Assembly (NCBI GenBank): GCA_001789205.1
Contig: MFYT01000019.1
Span: 3,157-67,156 of the forward strand
Origin: Candidatus Raymondbacteria bacterium RIFOXYA2_FULL_49_16
GTDB lineage: Bacteria > Fibrobacterota > OXYB2-FULL-49-7 > XYB2-FULL-49-35
Reading direction: 5' to 3'
DNA: 64,000 bases
This document shows positions 34,322 through 44,296 of this stretch, piece by piece (position 1 is the stretch's first letter; every line of letters begins with the position of its first letter). The notes beneath the pieces are model-generated. The model had not been told where the DNA came from, searched no databases, and was given only the letters and a program-made list of their open reading frames with translations. A program made the translations under genes and the position numbers.

Positions 34322-35061
34322 TCATGGCTTTTTAAAGTGAAAGTTTGCCGTACAGGGCAGAACTTTCTGCAGTATAGCGGATTTTGAAAGAATGTAATAA
34401 TAGATTGTTTTCAGTGGCACTCTCTTTGTCAATTTCTGGTTGAAGCGGATGGTGGCCTGGAGGCCCGATTCCCTGGCGATTCCGAGCAGCTTCTTATAGA
34501 CAATGACATCTTCGGGAACCATGGACCTTTTCCTGTTCACGCGCGTGTAGGCAAGCTTATAGAACAATTGCGTCGTGGAGGGCTCGTGTAAGAAAAAGCA
34601 ATGGCCGCCGCTACGTAAAACACGGGATATTTCTGCCATTGCTTTGCCAGCTCGGCAAAGTGATGGGCGGCTGCAAAACAGAAAACAACATCCATTGACG
34701 ATGAGGCCTCCGGGATCTTGTATGATGTGCATGCATACGCATTGTCCAATGAGACATTGAACACGTGCTCCCATTTCGGCTTCGATGCTATTGCGTATTC
34801 GCTGATGTTGGTCAATATGACCTTGAGATGCGGGAACACCTTCTTGCGCTCGCAGGATGCCCATCCCTGTCCGCCGCCAAGTTCCAGAACGGTTTCCTGC
34901 CGATTTGAAGTATTCCTTGTATCCGTCCAGGATGCTTCAAATACCCCGCAGTCCGTCATTTTATTTATTAAATTGTCAATAGGACCCGATTCCGGGCGTT
35001 CACTCGTCGAGTCTCTCCAGTAGGTGATCTCGGATAGCTCCCGTTCTTCCTGTGATTCCAT
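34322..35061 (-). pseudogene. Frameshifted SAM-dependent methyltransferase
   Basis: The upstream frame (35061-34537) holds the N-terminal half with the SAM motif VLELGGGQGWAS, FPHLKVILTNIS and MDVVFCFAAAHHFAEL. The downstream frame continues with GKAMAEISRVLRSGGHCFFL and a further 90 residues. The two join if one base is restored near 34646-34650, giving the expected HHFAEL-GKAMAEISRVLRSGG. AGGAGA precedes ATG 35061. The gene is either recently inactivated or affected by a sequencing error. It sits at the edge of the glycan locus, where methyltransferases often modify sugar chains. Confidence 0.75.
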
Positions 35062-35087
35062 TGGGGTGGTCTCTCCTGTGGTTTATT

Positions 35088-35993
35088 TCAGAAACATGAA
35101 TAGCGGAATATTTCCCACGCTGCTCTGACTGATGAACGCAGGCTCCTTTTTGTATGGCCGGAAGAAACCAGTGTTTGTGCAATCAAGTTCTGCAACCGGC
35201 GGCATTCCTGCTGCTCTTCGGCGGTTAGCCCCAGCCTTTGGATGTTTTCAAGCACACAATGATACAAAGGCGCTCTGAGGTCCGGACGAAGTTTGGCGCT
35301 TATCCAGTCCGGGTTTCCCGTCAATACCTGCCATGCCTGAGAAACGGTTCCGCCGCGCGCATCATTGTTCCCGAAAAGGTTTCCTCCATGCTGCCGGTAT
35401 CGTGTCAATGTTTCCGGAACATAGGTGATACCGGTTGTTTTCTCGGCGACCAGGGCAAGCCACCAGTCGTGGACCGGAAGCCCTTCGGGAAAAGGAAGGG
35501 CACGGTCCAGCAGCTCCCTGCGGAACATTGATGTGCAGCCGGTAACGGAATTTCTGAAAAGAAGTTTTTTAAACTCGGTCCGGGTCTGCTTATGGATCTG
35601 CCGACTGAAGGATGGGGCCACGATTGCGCCTTGATGATCAATGACGGATGCGTCACTGTGAACAAGGCTTGCGTGTTTAATTCCCTGCAGAAGCCGTTCG
35701 ACCTTGCCGGGTTCCCAGATGTCGTCCTGATCGCAGAGCGCAACATATTCACCATGGCAGGACCTCAACGCGTTTTCGAAGTTCCAGGTCGCGCCCTTTT
35801 TTCCAGGATTCCTGATCACCGTGAGCGGTAGCCTGCCAGCATATTCGGCCAGAATGTCCAGGGTCTTGTCTGTGGAACCGTCGTCCGAGGCTATGACCTC
35901 TGTCACTGGTTTTGTCTGCAGTACAAGGCTGTCGAGCAATTCCCGGATGAATCCGGCACCGTTGTAAAGGGCCAGGGCAATGGTAACGTTCAA
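35088..35993 (-). CDS. GT2 glycosyltransferase (rhamnosyltransferase-like)
   Basis: The 301-residue enzyme has VTIALALYNGAGFIRELLDSL, EVIASDDGSTDKTLDIL, YVALCDQDDIWEPGKVERL (DxD) and a SVTGCTSMFRRELLDRALPF acceptor loop. This is the GT2 pattern of enzymes adding rhamnose or similar sugars to O-antigen. The start is TTG 35993, immediately after the stop of the upstream GT2-GT4 gene, and uses GGAGGC inside that gene, so translation is coupled. Confidence 0.9.
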   Translation of the reverse strand: MNVTIALALYNGAGFIRELLDSLVLQTKPVTEVIASDDGSTDKTLDILAEYAGRLPLTVIRNPGKKGATWNFENALRSCHGEYVALCDQDDIWEPGKVERLLQGIKHASLVHSDASVIDHQGAIVAPSFSRQIHKQTRTEFKKLLFRNSVTGCTSMFRRELLDRALPFPEGLPVHDWWLALVAEKTTGITYVPETLTRYRQHGGNLFGNNDARGGTVSQAWQVLTGNPDWISAKLRPDLRAPLYHCVLENIQRLGLTAEEQQECRRLQNLIAQTLVSSGHTKRSLRSSVRAAWEIFRYSCF

Positions 35994-37946
35994 TTACGCC
36001 TCCGTGGAGCAGGCAATGCTGCGGTACAATTTCCGGTGATTCTCAGCCATATCCTCCATATCAAACAATCCTTGGATCCGGTCCCGGCCTGCACGCCCTA
36101 TCTTGGCCGCTTTCTCGGGATTCTGAAGCACTTCTTCCAGATTTGCTACAAGGCCGTCAAGATCTCCTGATTTGAACAAATAGCCGCTCACCCTGTCTTC
36201 GACCAGGTCAAGGACGCCATTGACTCTACTGGCAATGACCGGAACACCGTACCGCATGGCATCGACCAAGGAAAAGGGCAGTCCTTCCCAACGGGACGTG
36301 ATGACCTCCACCGTTGCTGTTGTTAACTTTTCATGGACGTTCGTTACATGGCCAGAGAATGTAATATGGTTTTCAAGCCCCATCGTATTCACGTCCGATT
36401 CCAATGCGCCCCGCAGCGGCCCATTGCCAATGAATTCAATCTGGAATTTGAATTTTTTTTCCCGCAGCCTGTTCGCGGCTTTGACAAGCAGTTCCGGGGC
36501 TTTTTGATATGACAGCTGGCCGACGTGGATGATTCTGGGTATTGGCGGTACAACACGCAGGCAGTCGCCTTTGGTGTCTGGTTTCCGTACTCCAAGATAA
36601 ATTGTCAGGCAGTTCCGGGCAGTACAGATTCCTCTCGATATCAGTGTTTGTCTGTCCGTATTGCTTACAAGGACGGTCATCCGGACGCGCTGTGCCAGGA
36701 TTTTCCATGCCATCCTGAAAAGCCTGAACAGCGCCTGGTTTTTCATGTCGATGGTATGGGGAGTGTGTATAAGGGGAAGCCTGAGCAGCGCCGATAGCGC
36801 GGAACCCCAGACCAATCCCTCAAACCCGTGCAGGTGCATGCAGCCGGAACGGAGGGGCTTTGCCCAGCGCCATGCTTTCCATAGGGAAAAATTCAATGTT
36901 TTTGATATGGGCACGGCAAGCACCGAGTCTACCCGGCCCTGCAGCCGTTCCCTGAGGCCGCTGTTCGATTTCTGGCAGATAAGGTCGAACCGGAAGCCGT
37001 TTCCTGCGTTTTCCACGATATCGCATACGGCCCTGCCCTGCCCGGAAAAACGGGGTTCGAAGACTACTAACAGGATTCTTACCGGATTGGTCATTGAACC
37101 CTGTCCGGATATGGCTCCTGTCTGTCCGCGAAGAAAAGCCATGGCGCCTTTTGCCATGTTTTTAAGCTTTGCAGCTTTTTCCCGCTCGAAACAGAGTATC
37201 TTCAGCGCTTCTTTGCATAGTACTAACAGCTGGTCAATGGAAAAGGCGGGAAACTGTTTCCACCATTCGCGGATCAGTTGCAATCTGTTGCGTGTCTGGT
37301 AGTACCTTCGCACTGGCGAATGATGCGTGGTCACCGCACCCATCCACGTACGCTCCTGCATACCGAGCGAATGATGCAAAAACGCATGATTGTTTCGGAT
37401 CACAGAGTATCCATGGTTGTTTAGACGCAGGCAATATTCGTGATCAACCATATCAATAAAAAAATCATCACGGAACCGCCCAACTTTCCGGTACGCTTCC
37501 GTATTCAGGAGATTTCCGGAGGTCATGACCGTGAGCAGGCGCTCATAGTACCTCGTCCGATCGTACGCAATCCCCATGGTTAATTGTAATGGAGCGCAGA
37601 TTCCTACCGTGCAATAATCGGTGAGAACTTCACTGGCAGCCAGTTCCTCGATTCCGCCTTTCGGAAACCGGCTGTCCTGATCCATGGTCAGGACCCAGTA
37701 ATATCCACCAGCATGCGCCATGTCCATGCCCTGGTTCAAGGCTGCGGCAAACCCGATATTTTTTCCAAGCCAGACATATTGAAGCTTGGGGCCAAGCGTC
37801 CGTACCGATGATGCAAACGCTGTGTTCTGGATTTCAGAATTATCAATAGCAAAGAGAGCTTCTGCCCAGTGAAGGTAGCTTTTTATATTATCGAGGACCT
37901 GGGCATCCGGGTGATAAAGAACCACGATGGCGGCTCCGGTAATCAT
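35994..37946 (-). CDS. GT2-GT4 fusion glycosyltransferase
   Basis: 650 residues combining two enzymes. The N-terminal half (about 1-280) is GT2 of the rhamnosyltransferase type (IVVLYHPD, GKNIGFAAALNQGMD, WVLTMDQDSRFPKGG). The C-terminal half (about 285-645) is GT4 (ILLVVFEPRFSGQGRAV, PRIIHVGQLSYQKAPELLVKA, TSRWEGLPFSLVDAMRYG with the E-x7-E site, PVIASRVNGVLDLV). The join passes through a basic linker ending GQGSMTNPV with no internal stop. Such a fusion would add two consecutive sugars. ATGA overlap links it to the next upstream gene. Confidence 0.92.
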   Translation of the reverse strand: MITGAAIVVLYHPDAQVLDNIKSYLHWAEALFAIDNSEIQNTAFASSVRTLGPKLQYVWLGKNIGFAAALNQGMDMAHAGGYYWVLTMDQDSRFPKGGIEELAASEVLTDYCTVGICAPLQLTMGIAYDRTRYYERLLTVMTSGNLLNTEAYRKVGRFRDDFFIDMVDHEYCLRLNNHGYSVIRNNHAFLHHSLGMQERTWMGAVTTHHSPVRRYYQTRNRLQLIREWWKQFPAFSIDQLLVLCKEALKILCFEREKAAKLKNMAKGAMAFLRGQTGAISGQGSMTNPVRILLVVFEPRFSGQGRAVCDIVENAGNGFRFDLICQKSNSGLRERLQGRVDSVLAVPISKTLNFSLWKAWRWAKPLRSGCMHLHGFEGLVWGSALSALLRLPLIHTPHTIDMKNQALFRLFRMAWKILAQRVRMTVLVSNTDRQTLISRGICTARNCLTIYLGVRKPDTKGDCLRVVPPIPRIIHVGQLSYQKAPELLVKAANRLREKKFKFQIEFIGNGPLRGALESDVNTMGLENHITFSGHVTNVHEKLTTATVEVITSRWEGLPFSLVDAMRYGVPVIASRVNGVLDLVEDRVSGYLFKSGDLDGLVANLEEVLQNPEKAAKIGRAGRDRIQGLFDMEDMAENHRKLYRSIACSTEA

Positions 37947-38881
37947 TCGACAATCCTTTGCATGATCATGCCAAGAGCATAGCGCAGCCGGTGGATCAAA
38001 GGAAAGAAAGGATGTGCGAGAAATAAGTGGAGCTTTTGCAGCACCTGCACATCCGGTGAAACCATTTTCATGAAATCATCGATGAGTTTTCTGTCGCCCG
38101 CATTCAGAGACGCGCCAAAATGTTCATGAAAAGCTCGGACGTCTGAAATATTTTCATTGGTTATGGTCAATTTCCGGTACAGCTTATGTATGATTCCCCG
38201 GAGTAAGACTGCTCCCATTTGATTACGGGCATGCAACCTGTAGTACATGAGCGGTCGTGACACGTAGCGCCTGACGCCGAATGCCTCATTCACCAGCGCT
38301 AAATAATAATCGTGCATGTGAATGCCACTTGGAAACGGCACAGCCCGTTCAACCAGCATTCTGTTGAAAAGCATGTTTGATCCCTGAACATACCCGGAAC
38401 AAAGCATTGTCGCCAATCCTGTTTTGCACGGCCGGCTGCCGACAAATGTGGTGCGTAAAACATTCAATCGCTCATCAGCGAGCATTGCATCGCCATGCAC
38501 AATTACCGGAGTCCTTTTCCAGTCCGGTACCTTTTCTAGGGCCGTCTTTAACACCAGTATCTTATAAGGAAACCAGACATCATCCTGGTCGCTGAACAGA
38601 AGAAGGTCGGCCGAAGAGCGAAGGACCAGTTCCTCGAAATTCCGGACGCTGCCCAGGCGTCCCTTGTTGTCCGATATCAATCGAATGCGGTCGTCCTGCG
38701 CGGCATATTCTTCAAGTATGGTAGGGGTTTCATCAATGGAACAATCATCGCGGACAAGCAGTCGCCAATTCGTGAACGTCTGCCGGATAATCGAGTTCAG
38801 TTGGTCGTGTATATATGCTTCCCCGTTGCAGGTTGCCAGCAGAATATCAATATCAACCAACAGCGCTCCTTTTTTTCGCAT
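37943..38881 (-). CDS. GT2 glycosyltransferase
   Basis: The 312-residue protein has DIDILLATCNGEAYIHDQLN, LLVRDDCSIDETPTILEEY, LLLFSDQDDVWFPYKIL (DxD) and an acceptor segment CSGYVQGSNMLFNRMLVERA. The longest frame starts at ATG 38881 and overlaps the ligase gene by 29 bases. TTG 38860 behind AAAAGGAGCG is an equally good start and would leave only an 8-base overlap. It resembles the 301-residue GT2 two genes downstream, suggesting duplicated transferases for related linkages. Confidence 0.88.
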   Translation of the reverse strand: MRKKGALLVDIDILLATCNGEAYIHDQLNSIIRQTFTNWRLLVRDDCSIDETPTILEEYAAQDDRIRLISDNKGRLGSVRNFEELVLRSSADLLLFSDQDDVWFPYKILVLKTALEKVPDWKRTPVIVHGDAMLADERLNVLRTTFVGSRPCKTGLATMLCSGYVQGSNMLFNRMLVERAVPFPSGIHMHDYYLALVNEAFGVRRYVSRPLMYYRLHARNQMGAVLLRGIIHKLYRKLTITNENISDVRAFHEHFGASLNAGDRKLIDDFMKMVSPDVQVLQKLHLFLAHPFFPLIHRLRYALGMIMQRIVE

Positions 38882-40226
38882 ATCGAGAAAAGACCACTAA
38901 TGCCGCAAGGGTATATCCCAGAAAAAGGCAGCTGCTGAAACGGTTAAAAAATCCTGATGTTATGGAAATCATAAGGGTGTTGATAAAGGACAGAAAAATG
39001 AATTTGCCCCAGAATGCCCGGTTGGAATTTGGATCTTTGGATAAACGGTATGCGGAGACAAGGTACAATCCTGCAAATATGAAAAATAAAATGAGGCCGA
39101 CGACCCCAGTATTATACAGGATATCCAAGTATTGATCATGGATTCCGTACCAATCGTCGGTTTTGTTGAAAAAAGGCAGATAAAGATGCAATGGGGCTTT
39201 AAATCCATGACCGAATACGGACGTTTGTTGCAAAACCATTAAAGATTCGTAAACGCGATATCCCATAGACGTGAATGGATTTATTAGTTCTGTTGGCTGG
39301 AGGTCCCCAAATCGTTGGGTTATGATACCCAAAACATCAATCCCAATTGTCACCTTGGCAATGAATACCGCACAGACAAGCATGGGAAGCAGCCAGGCAG
39401 CCTTCCGTATCAGTTTTAATTTGTTCGACGTCATCATGCTGATGTAGACGAGAAGGGCGACAGCAGTACCAATCCACATACCACGAGTTTGGTCTATGAG
39501 CATGGAGAGGCCAAGCATTGCTCCTGAAATTCCAAGGAAAATACGAACCTTTTTATTTTTAAAATAGGTTAACCCGATAATGCAAATAAGGAAACATTGG
39601 GAAAAGAAAAACGAGAGGTGAATCAATTGCCTGGATTCAATGCGTGTGAGCCCCAGGATGAGATGCCGGTAATAGAACCCAGCGGAATTGAGTGCGCCGC
39701 CTATACTTGCCAATACAATAATGAAAAACAGGATCTGGATCATGCGTTTGTGGCGTATATTCGAGCGCAGGATAATAAAGAAAGTCAATAGGGCATAGGC
39801 ATATTCTCGCAGTTCAAAGATTCCGTATAGACGTCCCATGTGGGTTGGCGCCTTGAAAAACAGCAGGAATTGGTAACCAAGAAAGACCATGAAGGCGATT
39901 AAAGCAGGGAAAACGGACAGATGGAATTCAAAGGGAGATTTTTTAAAGTTGAAAAAATAAACAATGATAAATAGAAGAACGATTGGGTCAATGACATGAA
40001 CGATTGCCCAATAGAGGAAAACAGCGGGTAACTTCTCTATGGGCATTAAAAGTATGAACGAGGCAAAAATATAGAGCAAGAACTTAAAAGGATCATTTAA
40101 AAAGAGCAGGCCTGCAATTGTTGCACATATGAAGACAGCGAGGCTGGGCGCCTGTAAATATCCCAAGAATCCCGCTACGATAGCGCTTATTACGCCCCAG
40201 AATCCAGGGGTGAGATGGTATAGCAT
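38853..40226 (-). CDS. O-antigen ligase/polymerase family membrane protein
   Basis: The 457-residue protein has about 11-12 membrane helices. The Wzy_C-type core is visible: IDQTRGMWIGTAVALLVYI in one helix pair, a large extracytoplasmic loop ending in GHGFKAPLHLYLPF, and HDQYLDILYNTGVVGLILFF. The conserved Arg and His of the loop are present. It would polymerise or ligate the lipid-linked glycan at the outer face of the inner membrane. Whether it is Wzy or WaaL-like cannot be decided from sequence alone. Confidence 0.88.
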   Translation of the reverse strand: MLYHLTPGFWGVISAIVAGFLGYLQAPSLAVFICATIAGLLFLNDPFKFLLYIFASFILLMPIEKLPAVFLYWAIVHVIDPIVLLFIIVYFFNFKKSPFEFHLSVFPALIAFMVFLGYQFLLFFKAPTHMGRLYGIFELREYAYALLTFFIILRSNIRHKRMIQILFFIIVLASIGGALNSAGFYYRHLILGLTRIESRQLIHLSFFFSQCFLICIIGLTYFKNKKVRIFLGISGAMLGLSMLIDQTRGMWIGTAVALLVYISMMTSNKLKLIRKAAWLLPMLVCAVFIAKVTIGIDVLGIITQRFGDLQPTELINPFTSMGYRVYESLMVLQQTSVFGHGFKAPLHLYLPFFNKTDDWYGIHDQYLDILYNTGVVGLILFFIFAGLYLVSAYRLSKDPNSNRAFWGKFIFLSFINTLMISITSGFFNRFSSCLFLGYTLAALVVFSRYAKKRSAVG

Positions 40227-40244
40227 GGATACCCGCTGGTGGAT

Positions 40245-41447
40245 TTAAAAGTTTTGGGGCAGGCGCAGGATGCCGAATGACATTTCGCGCAATAGGACCG
40301 ACATCCGTTTGTATTCATCAGGATTTACTGCCCTGTAGTTTACCATGAATGCGATGAGAAGGATATAGCCGCAGGTCAGGAGTTCAACGACCAGTACCGA
40401 GACTGCGACTATTTTACGGCGTATGGGGCTTGCTTTTTTCTGCGGCACATAGGCTGTATGAAGAAGCTTGATCTGGGGCACGTTATTTGCCTCATTGTAT
40501 TTTGCTTCTTCGTACATTTTGCATAAAAATAAAAACACTTCTTCCTGAATTTTTACATTGCGTTTTAATTCAGCATATTCTTTCAGAATATTTGGAGCCT
40601 TTGCCATGGGGAACATGAATTCATTGTTGTCGGCCGAATGTATCTGATTAAGCTGCGATTTGATCTCTTCAATCTTGCTCTGCAGTTGCAGGATTGTCGA
40701 GTGGCCCGGAGGATATGTTTTACGGGCAAGGTTCAATTCAATCTCGGCCGCATATTGTGTCTTTACCAGGGAGGCAATGTTGTCTATGGTCCCGCCGATT
40801 TGTGATTCGGGAAGCAAGGCTTTGTTCTGTGCCATGTAGATACTGAATTGAGTAGCCAGACTGTCCAGCCTGCTTTTTTCAATGGAAATCCGGGACTCAA
40901 GAAAAGTTTTCATCTCCCGGGCATGCCACGAATTCATCTGGCTGTTGATCTCGTTCATTTTTTTGAGCGCATAGTTTACCACGGCTGCTGCACGCTGAGG
41001 GTCCTTGTCAACAAAACCGACTTTCAGGGCTTTATTGTCAGTTTCTTCAATACCGTAAGACTTCAGAAACACTTTAATAACATCTTCGATTTTATAGTTT
41101 TTTGCTTTGTCGAATCCATAGACGTGAACCAGATTGAGCGTATCAATAGTTGAGCGTATGAGGGGCTGACTGAGAAGGATTTCTTTGACATCGCGAGCAT
41201 CGCTGCTCAGGAGTGAACCGCTGCCTGAGAGGAGCTCCATTGCCTTGTCACCGCCTATAATATTCTCAAATAAACTACCGGATTTAGCATTTGGAAGAAT
41301 GACCCCGAAGGCGTAATATTTTTTAGGAAGAATGAATGTGATGACAGAGGAAATAAGAAATGAAATAATGAACATCCGGACCAGGAGCCATTTACGCTTA
41401 ATAACCAGTTCAAGGATGTCTAAGATATTGATTTTAAATTCTTTCAC
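40245..41447 (-). CDS. Wzz-type polysaccharide chain-length regulator
   Basis: The 400-residue protein has an N-terminal Wzz domain and membrane helix (about 19-38, LVRMFIISFLISSVITFILP). A long periplasmic coiled-coil region follows (about 55-350, with EIELNLARKTYPPGHSTILQ). A second helix is at about 360-382, preceded by the Pro-rich KKASPIRR. No tyrosine-kinase domain is fused. GTG 41447 is the start. It lies between the ligase/polymerase and a GT4 gene. Confidence 0.9.
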   Translation of the reverse strand: MKEFKINILDILELVIKRKWLLVRMFIISFLISSVITFILPKKYYAFGVILPNAKSGSLFENIIGGDKAMELLSGSGSLLSSDARDVKEILLSQPLIRSTIDTLNLVHVYGFDKAKNYKIEDVIKVFLKSYGIEETDNKALKVGFVDKDPQRAAAVVNYALKKMNEINSQMNSWHAREMKTFLESRISIEKSRLDSLATQFSIYMAQNKALLPESQIGGTIDNIASLVKTQYAAEIELNLARKTYPPGHSTILQLQSKIEEIKSQLNQIHSADNNEFMFPMAKAPNILKEYAELKRNVKIQEEVFLFLCKMYEEAKYNEANNVPQIKLLHTAYVPQKKASPIRRKIVAVSVLVVELLTCGYILLIAFMVNYRAVNPDEYKRMSVLLREMSFGILRLPQNF

Positions 41448-41503
41448 GGGTTCTTATAAAATAGTAATAGTACGGATAAAAGACAAGATTCATAACAATA
41501 TTT

Positions 41504-42688
41504 TTATTCAGCGTCAGCAGTCGGTGCGGTCAGGATGGAAAATAGTCTTTTGGCAAGTGCAGACCCGGTATATACATTCTCAATCTGTCTGCGGTTACGC
41601 ATACGGATTGATTCGGCCAGGATTTGATCGGTAAAAAGGGCGTTCAGGTGGTCCCGGTACTCTTTTTTTGATTCTGCTTTTAGAATCATCAGGTCTTCCA
41701 GTCCTTCGGCACCGAGCGGAGTGGATATTATGGGTCTTCCGAACGCAGCAGCCTCAATGAGTTTCGTCCGGAGCCCACGCCTGCTAACGATTGGATTAAC
41801 AAAAACTGTAATAGACCGGTAAAAATCGGCAATATCGGGAAAATCTTCTATGCACTCAATTTTGCCTTTGGAGGGGTTGTGATTGCGTATGGCATCAGGT
41901 ATGTTTTTACCCCCAATAATTAATTCCAAGTCCGGCATTGATTCTGCAAGGAACGGAAAAATAGCGCCCAGGAAGTGGTGCATGGCATCAGCGTTGGGGG
42001 CATGCAGGAAATTGCCGATGAAGCCGATTCGCTTCGCGGCAGGAGACAGGGGAAGAAGGGGATATTCCTCCAGATCAACGCCGTATTTTAGAACGCTGAC
42101 CGTGGCTGCAGGAAAATATGATTTGATGATTTCTTGTTCCTGCGACGAAATTGCGATCCATGCGGTAATGTGTTTCAGCGCTTTCCTGTAGAATCTAAAT
42201 GTCTGCCAGTACCGGATTTTTTTCAGGAATTTTAATACTATGGATCGTTGTCCAGAGGCGGTGTTTCTCAGGGTCTCCAGTATTAAATCGTCTTCGAGAT
42301 AAACAGCCCTGTTGATCGCCTGTATCTGGGGAATGCACAAAAAACTGAGGGCAAGCGGATATGCGAGCAGCACGGCATCGAACGGACGATTGTTGAGGAA
42401 CCTGTCAATTGATAGCCGGTTTTTTCTGACCAGCTGCTGAAAGTCGATGGGGGAATAAAAAAACTTGTACGGCGCGGGAAGTGGCGGGTGGCACTGGGGA
42501 AGGAAAAGAAAGTTCTGCAGGCATTCTCCGCTTTTTTCAAAATCAGGTGCTTCCCCGGAGGCGTCGAGACAGATTGTATGCACATCGGCGAAACGGGAGA
42601 GTTCGTACACGAAAGAATAGAGCCTCTTTGCCCCGCCATATCGTGTTTCTTTGAACAGCAATAATGAAGAGATAACCAGAATTCGCAT
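41504..42688 (-). CDS. GT4-family glycosyltransferase
   Basis: The 394-residue protein is of the GT-B type. The N-terminal domain is ILVISSLLLFKETRYGGAKR. The C-terminal nucleotide-sugar domain has RIGFIGNFLHAPNADAM, LELIIGGKN, and ADFYRSITVFVNPIVSRRGLRTKLIEAAAFG RPIISTPLGAEGL (acidic contact residues). It belongs to the same group as the sugar transferases of EPS/exosortase-linked clusters. It is divergently oriented from a methyltransferase gene across a 166-base promoter-bearing gap. Confidence 0.9.
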   Translation of the reverse strand: MRILVISSLLLFKETRYGGAKRLYSFVYELSRFADVHTICLDASGEAPDFEKSGECLQNFLFLPQCHPPLPAPYKFFYSPIDFQQLVRKNRLSIDRFLNNRPFDAVLLAYPLALSFLCIPQIQAINRAVYLEDDLILETLRNTASGQRSIVLKFLKKIRYWQTFRFYRKALKHITAWIAISSQEQEIIKSYFPAATVSVLKYGVDLEEYPLLPLSPAAKRIGFIGNFLHAPNADAMHHFLGAIFPFLAESMPDLELIIGGKNIPDAIRNHNPSKGKIECIEDFPDIADFYRSITVFVNPIVSRRGLRTKLIEAAAFGRPIISTPLGAEGLEDLMILKAESKKEYRDHLNALFTDQILAESIRMRNRRQIENVYTGSALAKRLFSILTAPTADAE

Positions 42689-42854
42689 GGAGCCCCATCA
42701 GAAAAACATGTTCCGACAGTGATGAATAATTTATTAAAATAGTTAACCTCCTGCAAATATTTCAATGTTCCCGGCAGTTGGCGCTGTTCATTGACTTTGA
42801 ATTTGAGAGCAATATATCTTTTTACGTGCAAAACCACCTGTTTAGGACAATTCA

Positions 42855-43511
42855 GTGACGTCTTACCATGAGCGAACCATACGGCGATTGAAGGCCCTGT
42901 ACCGGAGCATGCGAAATATTGGTTTGTATGGGCGTTGGCGGCTGACGCGTCCCCCAGTCCCAGCCAATTCGGACGGTACAGTGCGGATCCATGTCGGGTG
43001 TGGTGACATAGATAGCCCCGGATTCATTAATGTTGACGCGCGTCCGTTGCGACATGTGCATTATGTAAAAAGTGATCTCTCTGATTTTCATGAATTTAGG
43101 GATGGGATTGTCGATTTTATATACATGAGCCATATCCTTGAACACGTCAGGCATGCTCAGCTGCTCAATGTGGTGTGTGAAATCCATCGCATACTCAAGC
43201 CCAAGGGCGTGTTCCGCATTTCTGTTCCAGACTTCGATCTGTTGAACGACATTTACGGGAAAAACGGCCGCGATATCAGCGTCATCATGCAGCCGCTCAT
43301 GGGAGGCCAGGATTATCCTGACAATGTTCACTACGCTGTCTTCAATCGTGTGTTTCTTGAACAGTTGCTGACGGCCGCCCGTTTTTCATCCGTGCGTTCG
43401 TGGGATCCCCTGGCGTGCAAAAACCATGATTTCACCGATTGCGCCACCTTCACCCTGTCCATTGGCGGAATAGCGTATCCCGTAAGTCTCAACATTGAAG
43501 CTGAAAAATAA
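42855..43511 (+). CDS. SAM-dependent methyltransferase
   Basis: The 218-residue class I methyltransferase starts at GTG 42855. SAM motif I is IHVGCGDIDSPGFINVD. The acidic loop is LRHVHYVKSD, and the DF-x-YMSHILEHV pattern with a following EIHRILKPKGVFRISVPDFDLL is characteristic of the methyltransferase 11/12 group found in polysaccharide loci. It lies 4 bases before the next glycosyltransferase and probably methylates a sugar of the glycan. Confidence 0.9.
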   Translation: MTSYHERTIRRLKALYRSMRNIGLYGRWRLTRPPVPANSDGTVRIHVGCGDIDSPGFINVDARPLRHVHYVKSDLSDFHEFRDGIVDFIYMSHILEHVRHAQLLNVVCEIHRILKPKGVFRISVPDFDLLNDIYGKNGRDISVIMQPLMGGQDYPDNVHYAVFNRVFLEQLLTAARFSSVRSWDPLACKNHDFTDCATFTLSIGGIAYPVSLNIEAEK

Positions 43512-43515
43512 AACC

Positions 43516-44289
43516 ATGAATGGCGCGCAACCGTTGGTAAGCATAATAACCGCATGCTTCAACGCACGTCCTACTATTGGACAGGCAATTGACAGCGTAC
43601 GGTCGCAGACCTATCAGAACATAGAATATATTATCATTGACGGCGGCTCCTCCGATGGCACGGTGGAAATAATAAAGGGCAACGCTAATGCTGTTTCCTT
43701 TTTTATCAGCGAACCGGACAATGGCATAGCCGATGCCTGGAACAAAGGCCTTGCCAGGGCAAAAGGGTCGATAGTGGGTCTTTTAAACGCTGACGATGCG
43801 CTTGATCCACGGGCTGTTGAGACAATCGTTGCGGGAATCGGGACAGATGAAAGGGTCGTCACATACGGAATTACAAAAATGTTTGAACATGCAATGACTG
43901 ACGTTGTTTTTGAAATGAAACCGCAGTACAACAAGGAACGGCTGGAGTACGGGTTTGGTTTTATGCACACCAGCTGTTTCACCACCCGTATTGTCTACGA
44001 TATTGTGGGCGGTTTTGACACTAGGTACAGGATTGCCATAGACACTGATTTCCTGCTGCGCTGCATCAGAGCCGGGATACCGTTCAAGCCCCTTTGCAAT
44101 GTAGTGTATATGCGTTCCGGAGGCCTGAGCGACCACAGGGTCATAGCGGCGCGCATTGAGTATTATGGGCAATTATTGCGGTATGGATATCCGCCCCTGC
44201 GGATCGGGATTGCGGCCGTACGTTTTGCCTATTTCGAGCTCCGCCGCCGGGTTGTACGGTTTCTCAAGCACGCCATTGGAAAAGCCTGA
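43516..44289 (+). CDS. GT2 glycosyltransferase (WcaA-like)
   Basis: ATG 43516 is preferred over the TTG at 43495, which lies inside the preceding gene. The product has 257 residues with LVSIITACFNARPTIGQAID, YIIIDGGSSDGTVEII, ISEPDNGIADAWNKGLARA and VGLLNADDALDP (DxD-like site), plus FGFMHTSCFTTRIVYD in the acceptor region. This is the WcaA/GT2 group of colanic-acid-like clusters. The gene runs tightly into the flippase gene. Confidence 0.9.
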   Translation: MNGAQPLVSIITACFNARPTIGQAIDSVRSQTYQNIEYIIIDGGSSDGTVEIIKGNANAVSFFISEPDNGIADAWNKGLARAKGSIVGLLNADDALDPRAVETIVAGIGTDERVVTYGITKMFEHAMTDVVFEMKPQYNKERLEYGFGFMHTSCFTTRIVYDIVGGFDTRYRIAIDTDFLLRCIRAGIPFKPLCNVVYMRSGGLSDHRVIAARIEYYGQLLRYGYPPLRIGIAAVRFAYFELRRRVVRFLKHAIGKA

Positions 44290-44296
44290 TATTACT

